Source of the DNA: Epichloe hybrida
Lineage: Eukaryota; Ascomycota; Sordariomycetes; Hypocreales; Clavicipitaceae
DNA: 64,000 nucleotides
NCBI GenBank assembly: GCA_019022495.1
Contig: JAFEKR010000045.1
Span: 1 to 64,000, forward strand
Direction: 5' to 3'
Position numbers and translations under genes: made by a program. The notes beneath the pieces were generated by a model, which was not told where the DNA came from, made no database searches, and worked only from the letters and a program-made list of their open reading frames with translations. Positions 36,678-46,731 of this stretch are shown here, one piece after another. Numbering within the stretch: the first letter of the stretch is position 1; the number at the start of each line of letters is the position of its first letter.

Positions 36678-37996
36678 CTAGCCTTCGTCTTCGTCGGAGT
36701 CTTTATCGTCTGTCTGTGCCTGCCGGCTCAAGTCCTCCCATTGCAGTGGTGTAGGTGTTGATAAACTTGTTGGTTCGGCCACGCCGTCCCCAAGACCGAC
36801 TGGGGATCCTACTGACTTTTTGGCCCCCCGTGGCCTCCCCCTTGGTCGTTTTTCGGCCTGCTTGCCGTTATTGGAGTTACTGTCTGCGACTTCGTCACCC
36901 ACAGCGGTTTTCTTTCTCCTGGGTTTAAAGTCTAGTCCCTTCTTGTCGTCCCAGTCTTTGCCCGCGCCATCTGTGGCATACACCGTCACTTGATCTTCGT
37001 CACCCCTCTTCATCTTCAAGGCGATTAGATTTTCGAGGAAGCTTGCCTGTTCAGCCCGCTCGCCAGTTTTGTCCTTCCCGCTTGGGATTCGTATATTCCA
37101 CTCTTCCTTGATTGGCGCTAAAGTGTCTTGTTCAGGTACATGGGGCTTCATCATCTTTTCTGTTGTGAGGATTCGCGATGACGATGCAGCGAGGAGGTCG
37201 ATGTCTCCAGGAAGGGTCCGTAGAGCTGGAAGCGAATCTACCGAATCGTGTTGCGCGAGGATAACCTCCGTGCCAATCACTTCTGCCCATTTCCCCTCGA
37301 AAAGACGTCCTCTGTATGATATGACAGGATTCCGAGAGTGGAGTTCAAGGACTTGAATGTATTCGGTTTCAGTAGTTGTGTTCTCCTCTTCTCCTTGTAC
37401 ATTGTTGTCGTCGTCCCCGCCTTCCGGCTGTTCTCCTTCATTCAACACCGGCGGCGTTGATGAGGTGGCAGTATCATTCGCCGGTTCTTTGCCCTTGCTC
37501 AGCGCTCGCAGGGCCGGGTCAAGCGGCGTGTCATCACCATCATCCTCGTGTTCTGCCAGGTTCATTCCATCTACATCGGCATCGCCGTCGTCGTTGTCAT
37601 CGTCGTCGTCGCTGTGAGTGTTGGTGTTGGTATTGGTGTTCCTGTCGGATTTCTCGGTTTTTCTCTTCGTACTTTTGTTGGCTGTGGACGGATCGTTATC
37701 TTGCCAATTTTTGTAGTATCCGCCGCGACTGTGATGATATGACTTCGTGGGTCGCTCTTTGAACTCGGGATAGGAAAGCTCGAGCGTCAGATAAAAGGTC
37801 TAGACGCATCATAGCAGTAGTTAGTTGGCGCCACGAGTGGGGAGCTCAGGTTTGGGCAGGTGCCAACCTCTGTTTCTGTGGAAGAGTACTCATACTCCCA
37901 TTCTTCTTGGTCATCCTTAGATACCCCAGCCAAGATTTGATCGACAGACAAAGCACCAGGGTCGTTTGACGTGAACACACTCGACGGTTGATTCAT
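36678..37996 (-). CDS. TFIIIC tau55-related (triple-barrel) subunit
   Basis: Subunit of RNA polymerase III factor TFIIIC, which binds A and B boxes of tRNA genes in the nucleus. Two exons (37996-37868, 37799-36678; intron 68 nt) give 416 residues starting MNQPSSVFTSND. The triple-barrel dimerisation domain is split: EEWEYEYSSTETETFYLTL at residues 32-50, then after an acidic, Asn/Thr/Asp-rich insert YIQVLELHSRNPVISYRGRL and WAEVIGTEVILAQ. The C-terminal part is charged and carries an AT-hook-like KRPRGRPRGAKK; it ends in an acidic tail. The ATG lies just after the start of the intergenic space shared with HIS7. The family assignment rests on the two barrel blocks. Confidence 0.85.
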
Positions 37997-38428
37997 TTCG
38001 CAACAGACAGATTTCTAGTTGCGTTGCCGGTGCTAAGCGCGCGTTTCAAGTATGAAGACGATGACTTTAAGTGCAAGTGCCTCTCTACGGCTCTGGTGAC
38101 TGAGTTATCGCATTGTCTGATGATGTTGGAACTTGGCACAGACGACGTCGCCAGGTTATTGACGCTTTATCGATTAGATCAACAATCAATCAGTGTGGGG
38201 CTGAGAAAATGCCCCGCCATCGCATCCGAATTTCGCGCCGCATCGCCGTTTGATGCATCTTTCGTTGGTAGCAGTCGTGAACTCGTGAGTCGCTTCTTTT
38301 TTTTCTGCTTGCGCCTCCTCCACAGTTCCTTGACCATTCGACATATATCTAAACCAGCCCGACCCAACCTGGCCGCTCTATCCCCTCCAGTGGAATTGAT
38401 TGAACCCACAAAGGGCGCACGGCGCACG
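37997..38428. promoter_or_regulatory. Shared divergent promoter, TFIIIC-like / HIS7
   Basis: 432 bases between two divergent starts. A pyrimidine-rich tract (about 38291-38330) precedes HIS7. TGAGTC at 38286-38291 matches six of seven bases of the Gcn4/CPC1 site TGA(C/G)TCA, the amino-acid starvation element expected upstream of histidine genes. The frame that runs through from 38000 lacks family similarity before MPKVHLLDY, so this is taken as untranslated. Confidence 0.45.
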
Positions 38429-40152
38429 ATGCCCAAGGTTCATTTGTTGGACTATGTGGCCGGCAACATTCGTAGCCTGGTGAATGCGATCGAAAAGCTG
38501 GGATATGAAGTCGACTGGGTTCGCTCACCGGAGGACGTTCCTAGAGCTGAGGTCAGTCTTGCCATTGCATCATGGCCCCCGCAGGATGGGAAAGAAGACG
38601 TCAAGAATGCTGAACATGTTTTTAGAGACTTATTCTTCCCGGTGTCGGCCACTTTGGCCATTGCTTGTCCCAACTATCTCAAGCAGGCTATCTGCCTGCC
38701 ATCCAAAAGCACATTGACGAGGGAAAACCCTTCATGGGTGTATGCGTCGGTCTGCAGGCCCTCTTCGAGGGATCAGCTGAAGACGCAGATGTCCCGGGTC
38801 TCGGTGTGATCAAAGGACGCTTGGAACGGTTCGACGACTCAACCAAATCCGTTCCTCATATTGGTTGGAACAGCGCAAGCGCAGTGAAGCAGTCGATGTA
38901 CGATCTCCGTCCTGACTCCAAGTACTACTACGTCCACACCTACCGAGTGCCGTATATCGAAGGAGACCTCGAGTCTCAAGGTTGGACCGTCGCCACAGGC
39001 ACCTACGGCGACGAGACATTCGTTGGAGCCGTGGCCAAAGGCAACATATACGCTACACAATTCCACCCTGAAAAGTCCGGCGTAGCAGGTCTACGAACTA
39101 TCCGCGCCTTCTTAAATGGCGAGGGTGCCGCGGCCCTGGGCGCCAACACTGGCACGATGGATCCCACAGCCTCTGCGCCCCGTGATGGTCTTACGCGCCG
39201 TGTCATAGCCTGTCTTGACGTTCGCACCAACGACCAGGGCGATCTTGTCGTCACAAAAGGCGACCAATACGATGTCCGTGAGAAAGATGATTCTCGAAAC
39301 GTCCGAAATCTCGGCAAACCCGTCGACATGGCGAAAAAATACTACCAAGACGGTGCCGACGAAGTGACCTTTCTAAACATCACATCCTTCCGAGACTGCC
39401 CCGTTGCCGACCTTCCCATGCTCGAAATCCTCAGACAAACCTCGCAAAGCGTGTTTGTGCCCCTCACAATAGGAGGTGGTATTCGCGACACCGTTGACAC
39501 AGATGGGACCAAGGTCTCTGCCCTTGAGATTGCAACCATGTACTTCAAGTCCGGCGCTGACAAGGTCTCTATTGGAAGCGACGCCGTCCTTGCCGCAGAG
39601 GAGTACTACTCTTTGGGGCGCAAACTCTTCGGCAACACGGCAATTGAGCAGATTTCCCGCGCGTACGGGAATCAAGCTGTCGTGGTGAGCGTGGACCCTA
39701 AACGTGTATACGTTCCCAAGGTTGATGCAACAAGACACAACATCATCGAGACCAGGTTCCCTGGCCCAAAGGGTGAGCCGTATTGCTGGTATGCCTGCAC
39801 GATCAAGGGTGGTCGCGAGACAAGAGACGTGGACGTGGTTGAGCTGGCGCAGGCCGTTGAAGCCATGGGTACAGGGGAATTGTTACTCAATTGCATTGAC
39901 AAAGATGGATCAAATGGCGGATTTGACTTGGAGCTCATTGCGCAGGTCAAGGCGGCTGTGAAAATACCCGTTATTGCCTCTAGCGGCGCGGGCAACCCTA
40001 GCCACTTTGAGGAGGTGTTTGACAGGACGACTGCGGATGCTGCCCTCGGTGCGGGTATGTTTCATCGAGGAGAGTATACGGTGAGACAGGTCAAGGACTT
40101 TCTTCATGAGAAGGGCCTCTTGGTTAGGCAATTCGAAGGTGACTTGTCATGA
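38429..40152 (+). CDS. HIS7: Imidazole glycerol phosphate synthase (HisH-HisF fusion)
   Basis: Bifunctional histidine-pathway enzyme: the N-terminal glutamine amidotransferase makes ammonia, the C-terminal cyclase forms imidazole glycerol phosphate and releases AICAR to purine synthesis. Two exons (38429-38551 and 38626-40152, intron 74 nt) give 549 residues, normal length. Start [13 protein letters not shown]. The amidotransferase shows [13 protein letters not shown], nucleophile Cys in [15 protein letters not shown], and the His/Glu pair in QFHPEKSG. The cyclase starts [10 protein letters not shown] (catalytic Asp), has LTIGGGIRD, and the second catalytic Asp in [15 protein letters not shown], then [10 protein letters not shown]. 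Intact. The start was chosen by family match rather than the longer upstream open frame. Confidence 0.97.
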
Positions 40153-40633
40153 TGTCCATACGTCCGAGATGGAAGGACAATGTATATAAATAAGCATCTG
40201 AGTGACTTTCTAGGCGCATGATGAATATGGGAATATAAAGTGATTGCATTCAATTAGAACTAAACGAAACATGTAACACTCGTGCGTCCGTCCCAGCCAC
40301 TACTGCGGCTTGCTTCTCCGAGATTTCGTTGAGACAAGTCAAAGTCAATTTGCTAAAACGCGACACCACCACCGAGGGGTGTGATGCAGACCTATAAGAA
40401 CGGCATCAAGGGATAATGAAAGGGATAATGACGAGGCATAAAAGAGGAAACGAAGTACCGAAAATTAATTGCCACCTTTACATAACTCCCGAAACGGTAG
40501 AGGTATTTCATGGAGGGCTGTTGGCAAATGACAATCGTGCGAAACGCCAAACCGACTAATCTGCACATTTATACCTTGACGATAAGAAATTGTGAACAAG
40601 TCGTGTGCATGGAAAATCATGTGATGACGAAGA
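40153..40633. other. Intergenic between convergent genes
   Basis: About 480 bases holding the 3' ends of HIS7 and the antizyme gene. Nothing else recognised. Confidence 0.5.
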
Positions 40634-41641
40634 CTAAATTTCCATGCCCATGAACACCCATCTGCTGCTTGTCACGTCAAGGTCATGGGCCCAATGATCA
40701 AGAGTTGTCATTTCGAAGCCAACCCATTGCAGGCTCTTGGTCAATTCGAGCGCATCGTTAACTGGCATGCGTCGATCAACACAAGTCACGATATGGCAAC
40801 AATCCAGAGGACCATCAGCAAGCTCAATAAGAGCCATGAGACTGATTGTATAGTTAGCATGACTTCTTGTCCTAGGTCGACTGTTCGGTTTGATGTGCGG
40901 CATCTTCAACTCACGCCTTCTTTAAATCTCTTCCCAGGGCGCCTTCAATGTCGAAGAATACGAACAGAGATTTCTCCTGTCCATCGTTTACCACGAATGC
41001 GCGGAAGCTCGCGCCACCAGCGTAGTCCCATACTTCCATCCATGCTTCAACTTCAAATCCACGAGACTCGAGATGAGAGCTCTGCTGGAAAGCATCAGGC
41101 ATACGATCCTCTGGCGGCGGTGTTTGTAAATAAGCACTTGACAGGCAGGAGCCATCCATCGACAGGTTCATCTCACCATGGAAAACTGTCTTCATGGTCT
41201 CACAAAAGAATCTCTCACATTCTTCCCTGATCATGAGTGCTGCCCCCCCTCGTCGCTCCGGGCGACGGCGGCCCGAATTGTCACGCTTCTTGTTCTTAGG
41301 AAGAAGAGCGAGCTGGTTAGTGGACGAGTTCAATGCGGCGAGGGGGGGACTTGTCGGAGGAGAAGGTAGACCTGAGGTAGGGACCTCAGGAATACCACTC
41401 GGCCCCTACAATCAGAAAGACGTTTAGCATTTGAAGCGACGTTCGGGCAAGAATATCGTTCCACTATGTCAAGTGTAAAATGGAGATACGTACCTGCCGC
41501 CCCGGTAGTGCAGTAGTGGATGCCCTTGAGCTGGGCGGCGGAATCGACGATGTAGCAGGAGGCAAGGACGTTCACTCTGGCAGCAGTGTCCTCGCCGTAA
41601 TTACTACTGCACTTGAGACTTTGATTACTTAAAAGCGCCAT
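40634..41641 (-). CDS. Ornithine decarboxylase antizyme, +1 frameshift gene
   Basis: Polyamine-induced inhibitor that binds ornithine decarboxylase and sends it to the proteasome. Three exons: 41641-41494, 41405-40915, 40841-40634 (introns 88 and 73 nt). Exon 1 starts MALLSNQSLK; the zero frame ends after 55 codons at GAEWYS-stop (TCC TGA, 41391-41386). Reading +1 from there continues EVPTSGLPSPP and on through FRAFVVNDGQEKSLFVFFD, ALMALIELADGPLDC, CVDRRMPVNDALELT and WVGFEMTTLDHWA to FMGMEI-stop, the conserved antizyme domain. The coding sum is 847 nt, one more than a multiple of three, as required. Total 281 residues after the shift. The leader upstream of 41641 carries an overlapping open frame on the same strand that may only be untranslated RNA. 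Confidence 0.93.
41386..41391 (-). promoter_or_regulatory. Programmed +1 frameshift site (TCC TGA)
   Basis: The zero-frame stop TGA follows a TCC codon 17 nt into exon 2. Moving one base forward restores the frame of the conserved antizyme domain. UCC-UGA is a known antizyme shift site; polyamines raise the shift efficiency in this family. I could not assess a downstream RNA structure. Confidence 0.88.
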
Positions 41642-42546
41642 TTTTATTGGGTTCCACGGTTGCTATCTTCTTTGTCGGAATCGTGTCGAGGTTGAGAAGT
41701 ATATGAGAAAAGAGGACGATGCCAGCGGCTGTCTGTCGCGGATGTGTGGCTAAAGAGTAGTAGAGATTTCTGTCTTCTGGGCGATGATCGAGCTGAGCGA
41801 CGAGGATACTACGTCGAATTTTGATCTTTGTTTTGTTTCTCGTTCTTTCTCTGTTGGCAAGGATCGGTTTTTCAAGCCGGGCAGCGACTGTGGGCAGCGT
41901 TGCAGGATTATGTGAATCGAAGCTTTGGTGTAAGTCGTGCGACGGGCAAGTTTGCGTGGTGGCGAAAGAGAAAGGGAAGGAACACAAGAGAAGCGAGCGG
42001 CGACCAACAAGGACTACATAATAAAGTCAGCTGAAACAATTCGAGTCCGTGCGCCCTCCGGCCAGTCTGGAGGGCGGCTGAGCGGGGCCTGCAAACCAAA
42101 CCGATCAGTCAAGGCTCCACCGAGAGATACGGACTATATGTAAATGCGGACTAGTCACTCAGTAATCCCCGTATTTCCGGCCTGGTAATCTTCCAACCAA
42201 ACTATAATTCGTTAAAAGATCGTATTATAAGAATCAATCGAAGGGGGCTACATATATCTCGAGACGATCCGGGATGTCCCACCATAACTACCAAGCAAGC
42301 CGTGATACTTGGGCCCATCCTCACCATCCGACGAGCGACCTGTCGTGTGTTCCATACGCGGCGCTACACGTCATGCAGGTCTCATGTGATAGGAGAAATA
42401 TTGGCAACACAGTACTCCCTGCACTCATCTGTACGTTACACTCAGATTCGTGCCCGTCGGCAAGCTCTCTCACATCGGCAAACGCTCTATTCTCACTTTC
42501 ATTATATTATCAATGCCAACTCTTCCCTCTGGACCTCTTGTTACTA
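41642..42546. other. Antizyme promoter and leader region
   Basis: About 900 bases between the antizyme start and the ArfGAP stop. The first 350 bases upstream of the antizyme ATG are free of clear protein similarity and are probably promoter and 5' leader. Confidence 0.5.
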
Positions 42547-43343
42547 TTATGTATGCCTAGCACTCAAACTTGCAAATGCATCTGGACTATGGCGTCCATT
42601 GGTCCACGCCATATCCATACCTAAATTCATACTGTCTCTGCTGAAATTGCCGTTCGGTGCACAGGAATCTCCCTGCGTCAGGATTTTTTGCTTCATGAAT
42701 GGGTTTGTGCCTCCAGGTAGAGGCTGTAATATACTTCGTGGTTGCTGCTTCGCCACATGCATTTCTGTAGATTGTGCGTAGGCGGCTTGATTCTCCGGGA
42801 TGCTCTGAGTAAACGTGGCTAAATTAGGCTCTGCGGCTGCTACTCTGGGAAAACTAGTTCCAGGCTGGTTGTACAGCGCCAGTATCGATGCCTTGTCATG
42901 GCGAGGTCGCGGGTTGCACAGCTGTTCAGTGACGTAAGCTTGCTGACCGAAATGCGACGTATCTGATTGAACTTGCTGCGGCTGCGGCTTCGGCGGCTGC
43001 TGTTGACTCATGTTTGTGAAGAAGGGATTTGCTGATGTTGGCAGAGGCTGTGGGGATGTGCTGATAAGCGGGGACTGCGCAAAGTATGATGGTGCCTGTT
43101 CGGGTATCTGTCCTAGTGTTGGGGACCCTATCCTCATCGTTGGGGATCGTGCATAAGGGTTATTCACAGCGCCCCCCGTTGCTGTATTTACCATCATATT
43201 CTGTGGCATCATCGTCGGGCTAAATGATTGAGATAGGAAGGGGTTGTGATCGGTTTGCATTGGCTGCAATGTGTACGGTAAAGATTGGAAATGCTGGGGA
43301 CTAGCCGGTGTGGATGGAGACATGTACCATTGTTGTTGTTGTC

Positions 43344-43378
<35 letters not shown>

Positions 43379-44743
43379 ATTGGTGGTGATGGTGTTTGTG
43401 CCATCATCCCCGCAAGGTTCTGAGGGGACAGAGTTGGCTGAGACGTACACAGATTGAGACCTTGGAAGGATTGGCTGACAAAGTCGCCCTGTTGCGCAGA
43501 GAGTCCGAAGGGATTATTTGTGCCACTATATGGATTCTTGTGATGTAATGAACCCGTGGATTGGGCGGTCTGAGGTTGGGTGACTGGCATCCTATCGAAT
43601 GGATTGGTTGATACGGTTGAAGAGGTATTGCATCGATCAATATTCGATGTCTGTGGAGCATCAAGACTAAGTCCAAGACCAGTAGAGCTCCATGATGATG
43701 TTAACGGAGTCATGGATTTTACTGAACGTAGGACAGGCTCTCGTGGGGGGAGTGATGGCCCGGGCGATCGGCTTCTGCCTTCACCTAATCGCACCAGTGC
43801 TTCAATCGCCCTGTCCATGTTGCCATTAACCCCCTTCAGCAAAATAGCGTTGCGCTGGCTGTCTTGGAAGCCCATCTCGCGGAGCTTGGCCAGTTTCCTG
43901 TTTGTGTCCTCAGCACTGTCATAGTCGACGGTTGATCCAAGCATTTTGGAGGGCTTGTTGGCTAGTATCGGAGAAATTACTGCACCGCCACCTGAGATGC
44001 TCGCAGTGCGCTGACCCTTTTTTGTTCGGGAAGAAAGCGGGAATATCGAAGATGCTGATCTGAATCCGAACTTCGATGAGTTCTTGGGCGGTAAAGGAGG
44101 GGGGGTTCCCTCATCAGATCCTGGACTGCGAGGCTTTCGAGATTCGGTCGAAACGTTATGGATGTATTTCTGACGGATCAATCGTTCCATGGCAGAATCG
44201 GCCTCGTCGGCATCGATCGGTACAGGAGGTCTTTTGGAATGAGGGTTGTATATTTGGTTTGAGGCCACGTTGCCGACTTTGCGCATATTCTGCTTTCATG
44301 TCAGCTTTTTTCACAAGTGCTCAATTCGTTTTTCGAGCGGCTTCGCCTCTTCTTTTGGCTCACATCGACTTGCTCATTTGACCAACTATCCATGCTGAGT
44401 GACTTGACTTTGGAGATATGGGTGCCTAGCTTGCGGTGTATTGCGGCGCATCGCATGCACAAGAACACCCCCAGCTAAGACTCGGTTAGTGTTAAAATAC
44501 ATGCAGGGAGGGTGCCGGGATGTGAAACAAGAGGGTTCGTAACGTACGCTCCACGATGCCCATGCTGTTGACAAAGAGAAGATTAGATTAATATCCAAGA
44601 ATCATCAAGGACCCGAGTCTTAGCGTACCTGGGTTTCTTGCATGGCAGTCCGCGCACTGATTGTTGCCTGGGGTGTTATGAACAAGGTCTTGAAGAGCCT
44701 TCTCATTGCGCGCCTGCTGGCGCTTGCTCAGAGCACCTGACAT
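42547..44743 (-). CDS. ArfGAP with UBA domain and Gln-rich tail, Gts1-like
   Basis: GTPase-activating protein for Arf, acting in vesicle traffic at Golgi and endosome membranes. Four exons (44743-44629, 44564-44548, 44474-44364, 44289-42547; one exon is only 17 nt) give 661 residues starting [15 protein letters not shown]. The ArfGAP zinc finger has C-x2-C-x16-C-x2-[33 protein letters not shown], followed by [19 protein letters not shown] and MRKVGN. The family arginine finger is in the first R of [13 protein letters not shown] domain follows ([12 protein letters not shown] through [12 protein letters not shown], about residues 200-240). The rest is Pro/Gln/Ser-rich with a polyglutamine run. 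This order matches yeast Gts1 and its fungal relatives. Confidence 0.92.
43331..43378 (-). repeat. CAG/CTG microsatellite encoding polyGln
   Basis: Trinucleotide run within the ArfGAP coding sequence, about 11 Gln codons, then Arg and 4 Gln. Likely length-polymorphic. Confidence 0.93.
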
Positions 44744-46731
44744 CTTCAGCAATGTGATAGACGTCTGTGATGATTGAGTAGGTCGGTTCTGATTAAGTTA
44801 CAAGAGCCATTTGTTGTATTCGCAAAAAAAGTGGCTGTTGAATGAACAAAACAAATATCGGCGATGGTCGATTGGGCGTGCGGATGCAGGTCGGGATTAT
44901 GCCAAGGTCGTGGCCAAAGACCAGGAATTAGAGAAGGAGTAGAAGTGCGGTGAAACAGCGCAATTCTTCCAATGCGAAAATGGTGATGTAACGGGAAGGC
45001 AAAGCAACAAAGAAGCAACTAAAGAGATCGCCGCACAGAAGAAGGTGGTCGGGGTATTGACGAAGAATAACGGAATGTCTGTAGTCGAAAAGGGGAAGAT
45101 TGATGATGAGTCGTTATTAGCTTGTCCATTGACACATGACACCAGACAAGCCCAAAGTTAAAAGGGGTACGTACCGGGTCCTGAACTCGCACCGCCGCTA
45201 ATAGCACAGTGGAGTGAGGGGCCGCAACGAGTGGGGTCTGGAAATGGCCGGCTGGGTCGACATTTGTCACTTGGGATGTTGGACGGGAACTGCCGTCAAA
45301 GCCTCAACATTGGGATATGAATTCAAACGGGAGAAAAAATGTTGGCCAAAACGTGACCCGACGCCTGTCGTCCAAGCGAGCTGGCGACGTGTCTGCCCTC
45401 ATAAGATCCGGATCCCAGCCGGAATAGCAATTGGCGAGGCTCCCTCTGTCTTTCGTCCGGTGCGCGGCTTCATCCTAACCTGGACCGAGGCGTGCTGTTG
45501 AAATTAGCAAAAGTGTCGATTATTCATTCAACAGGCCACTTGCATCACAGACAATGTTTGTCGAGCATGGAGTATTCCAATACATATTGCGTGCATATGG
45601 AATATAATCTCCAATGCAACACTGCAAACTGCAAACTGCAAACTGCAAACTGCAAGCTGCGCCACGAGGTCGGCTGAAGAATGATTGGCATCCCCTGTGT
45701 AATAATATCAGGGCATTACATGTGCTGTCTAAGTCTGTAATGGCGGGCCATCGACATACATGTAGATGGCGACGACGACATTGTCTTGACAGTGCTCCGC
45801 ATGATGACGAAACAAAGGCTCACGTGAACTAGGTCGGATCGGTGCACATCGTTGGCCCGTACCTCCACTTGGACTCTCCCGACCAAGTTGCCGTCGACAC
45901 AATATCTCGCGCGGGATGCGCGGGGACCGTGTTTAGAATATCCAAACCTCATGTAGATTTGACAAACGTACATATACTTACGAGACCGACTCGCCTCCAC
46001 CGGTCTTCCGAGTATTAGCAATGAACCCTCAAGTCAGACATCAAGCCCCAAGCAGCAAAATTGAAGATGTACACATTCTGAATGTCAGAAGTTGTCCATT
46101 GGTGCTGAGCCGCGGTCAGACATCGCTTGGCTCCACACCACCGCACTGACTGTTCTATCTGCGTTCATACCCCCACTCAGCAGCCGAGCACGCGCCAAAG
46201 TCAACTGTTAATAGACCATGTAGCTAGGGCTTAATATAAACGCATCTACTAAGTCATCTAACCCTATAAGAGAGTAAATAAATTAGCTTAAATACCTAAG
46301 TAACTTGACTATAGGTCAGGTACTTATATAGTACTAAGTATACTACAAAGTTATAGAAATCGTAGAAAATAACTAGCTAGGGGTGGACTCTGTCTTAGCT
46401 AGTTAAGCAGTGAGACTATCGTGCGGCAGGGATGATTATGCTAGCGCGCAGACTTTTTTGCCTCGGCGCGGCCAGTTTGATTTCCTCCGTTCTCAGCCGT
46501 CTGCCTGCCCACGTTACTCCAAAGCCCCCCCCCCCCCCCAGAGCGATCATGGGGTGCCGACTCTGAAGTGACGCCGCTCAGTTTTCCACCTCTGCAAAGA
46601 CGGATCATGTCAGATTGCTATAAAAAGTCCCCAGTACGGAGCACCAGGTTCCATTCTTCGCAACACCGCTCGGTACCTGCCTAGGTTACGAGTTGACCGA
46701 AACTTGATCGTGTTGTGCAACAACAGACACA
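44744..46731. other. Divergent intergenic region, ArfGAP / Osh3-like
   Basis: Nearly 2 kb with no convincing gene; short open frames only. It contains a run of about five GCAAACTG-like units (45623-45660), the AT-rich patch listed separately, and a C15 tract at 46525-46539. Promoters of both flanking genes must lie here. Confidence 0.5.
46205..46400. repeat. AT-rich RIP-like relic patch
   Basis: About 195 bases whose composition (many TA, CTAG and AGCTAG words) matches the large RIP blocks and differs sharply from both flanks. Probably a small fragment of a mutated transposon. Confidence 0.55.

Noticed and set aside
37988..38428. Upstream in-frame extension of HIS7
   Set aside because: No similarity to the family before MPKVHLLDY, and it would fill the whole divergent promoter.
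41625..41987. 120-codon frame overlapping the antizyme start
   Set aside because: Could be an upstream frame in the leader, but no conserved blocks; not strong enough to call as a gene.
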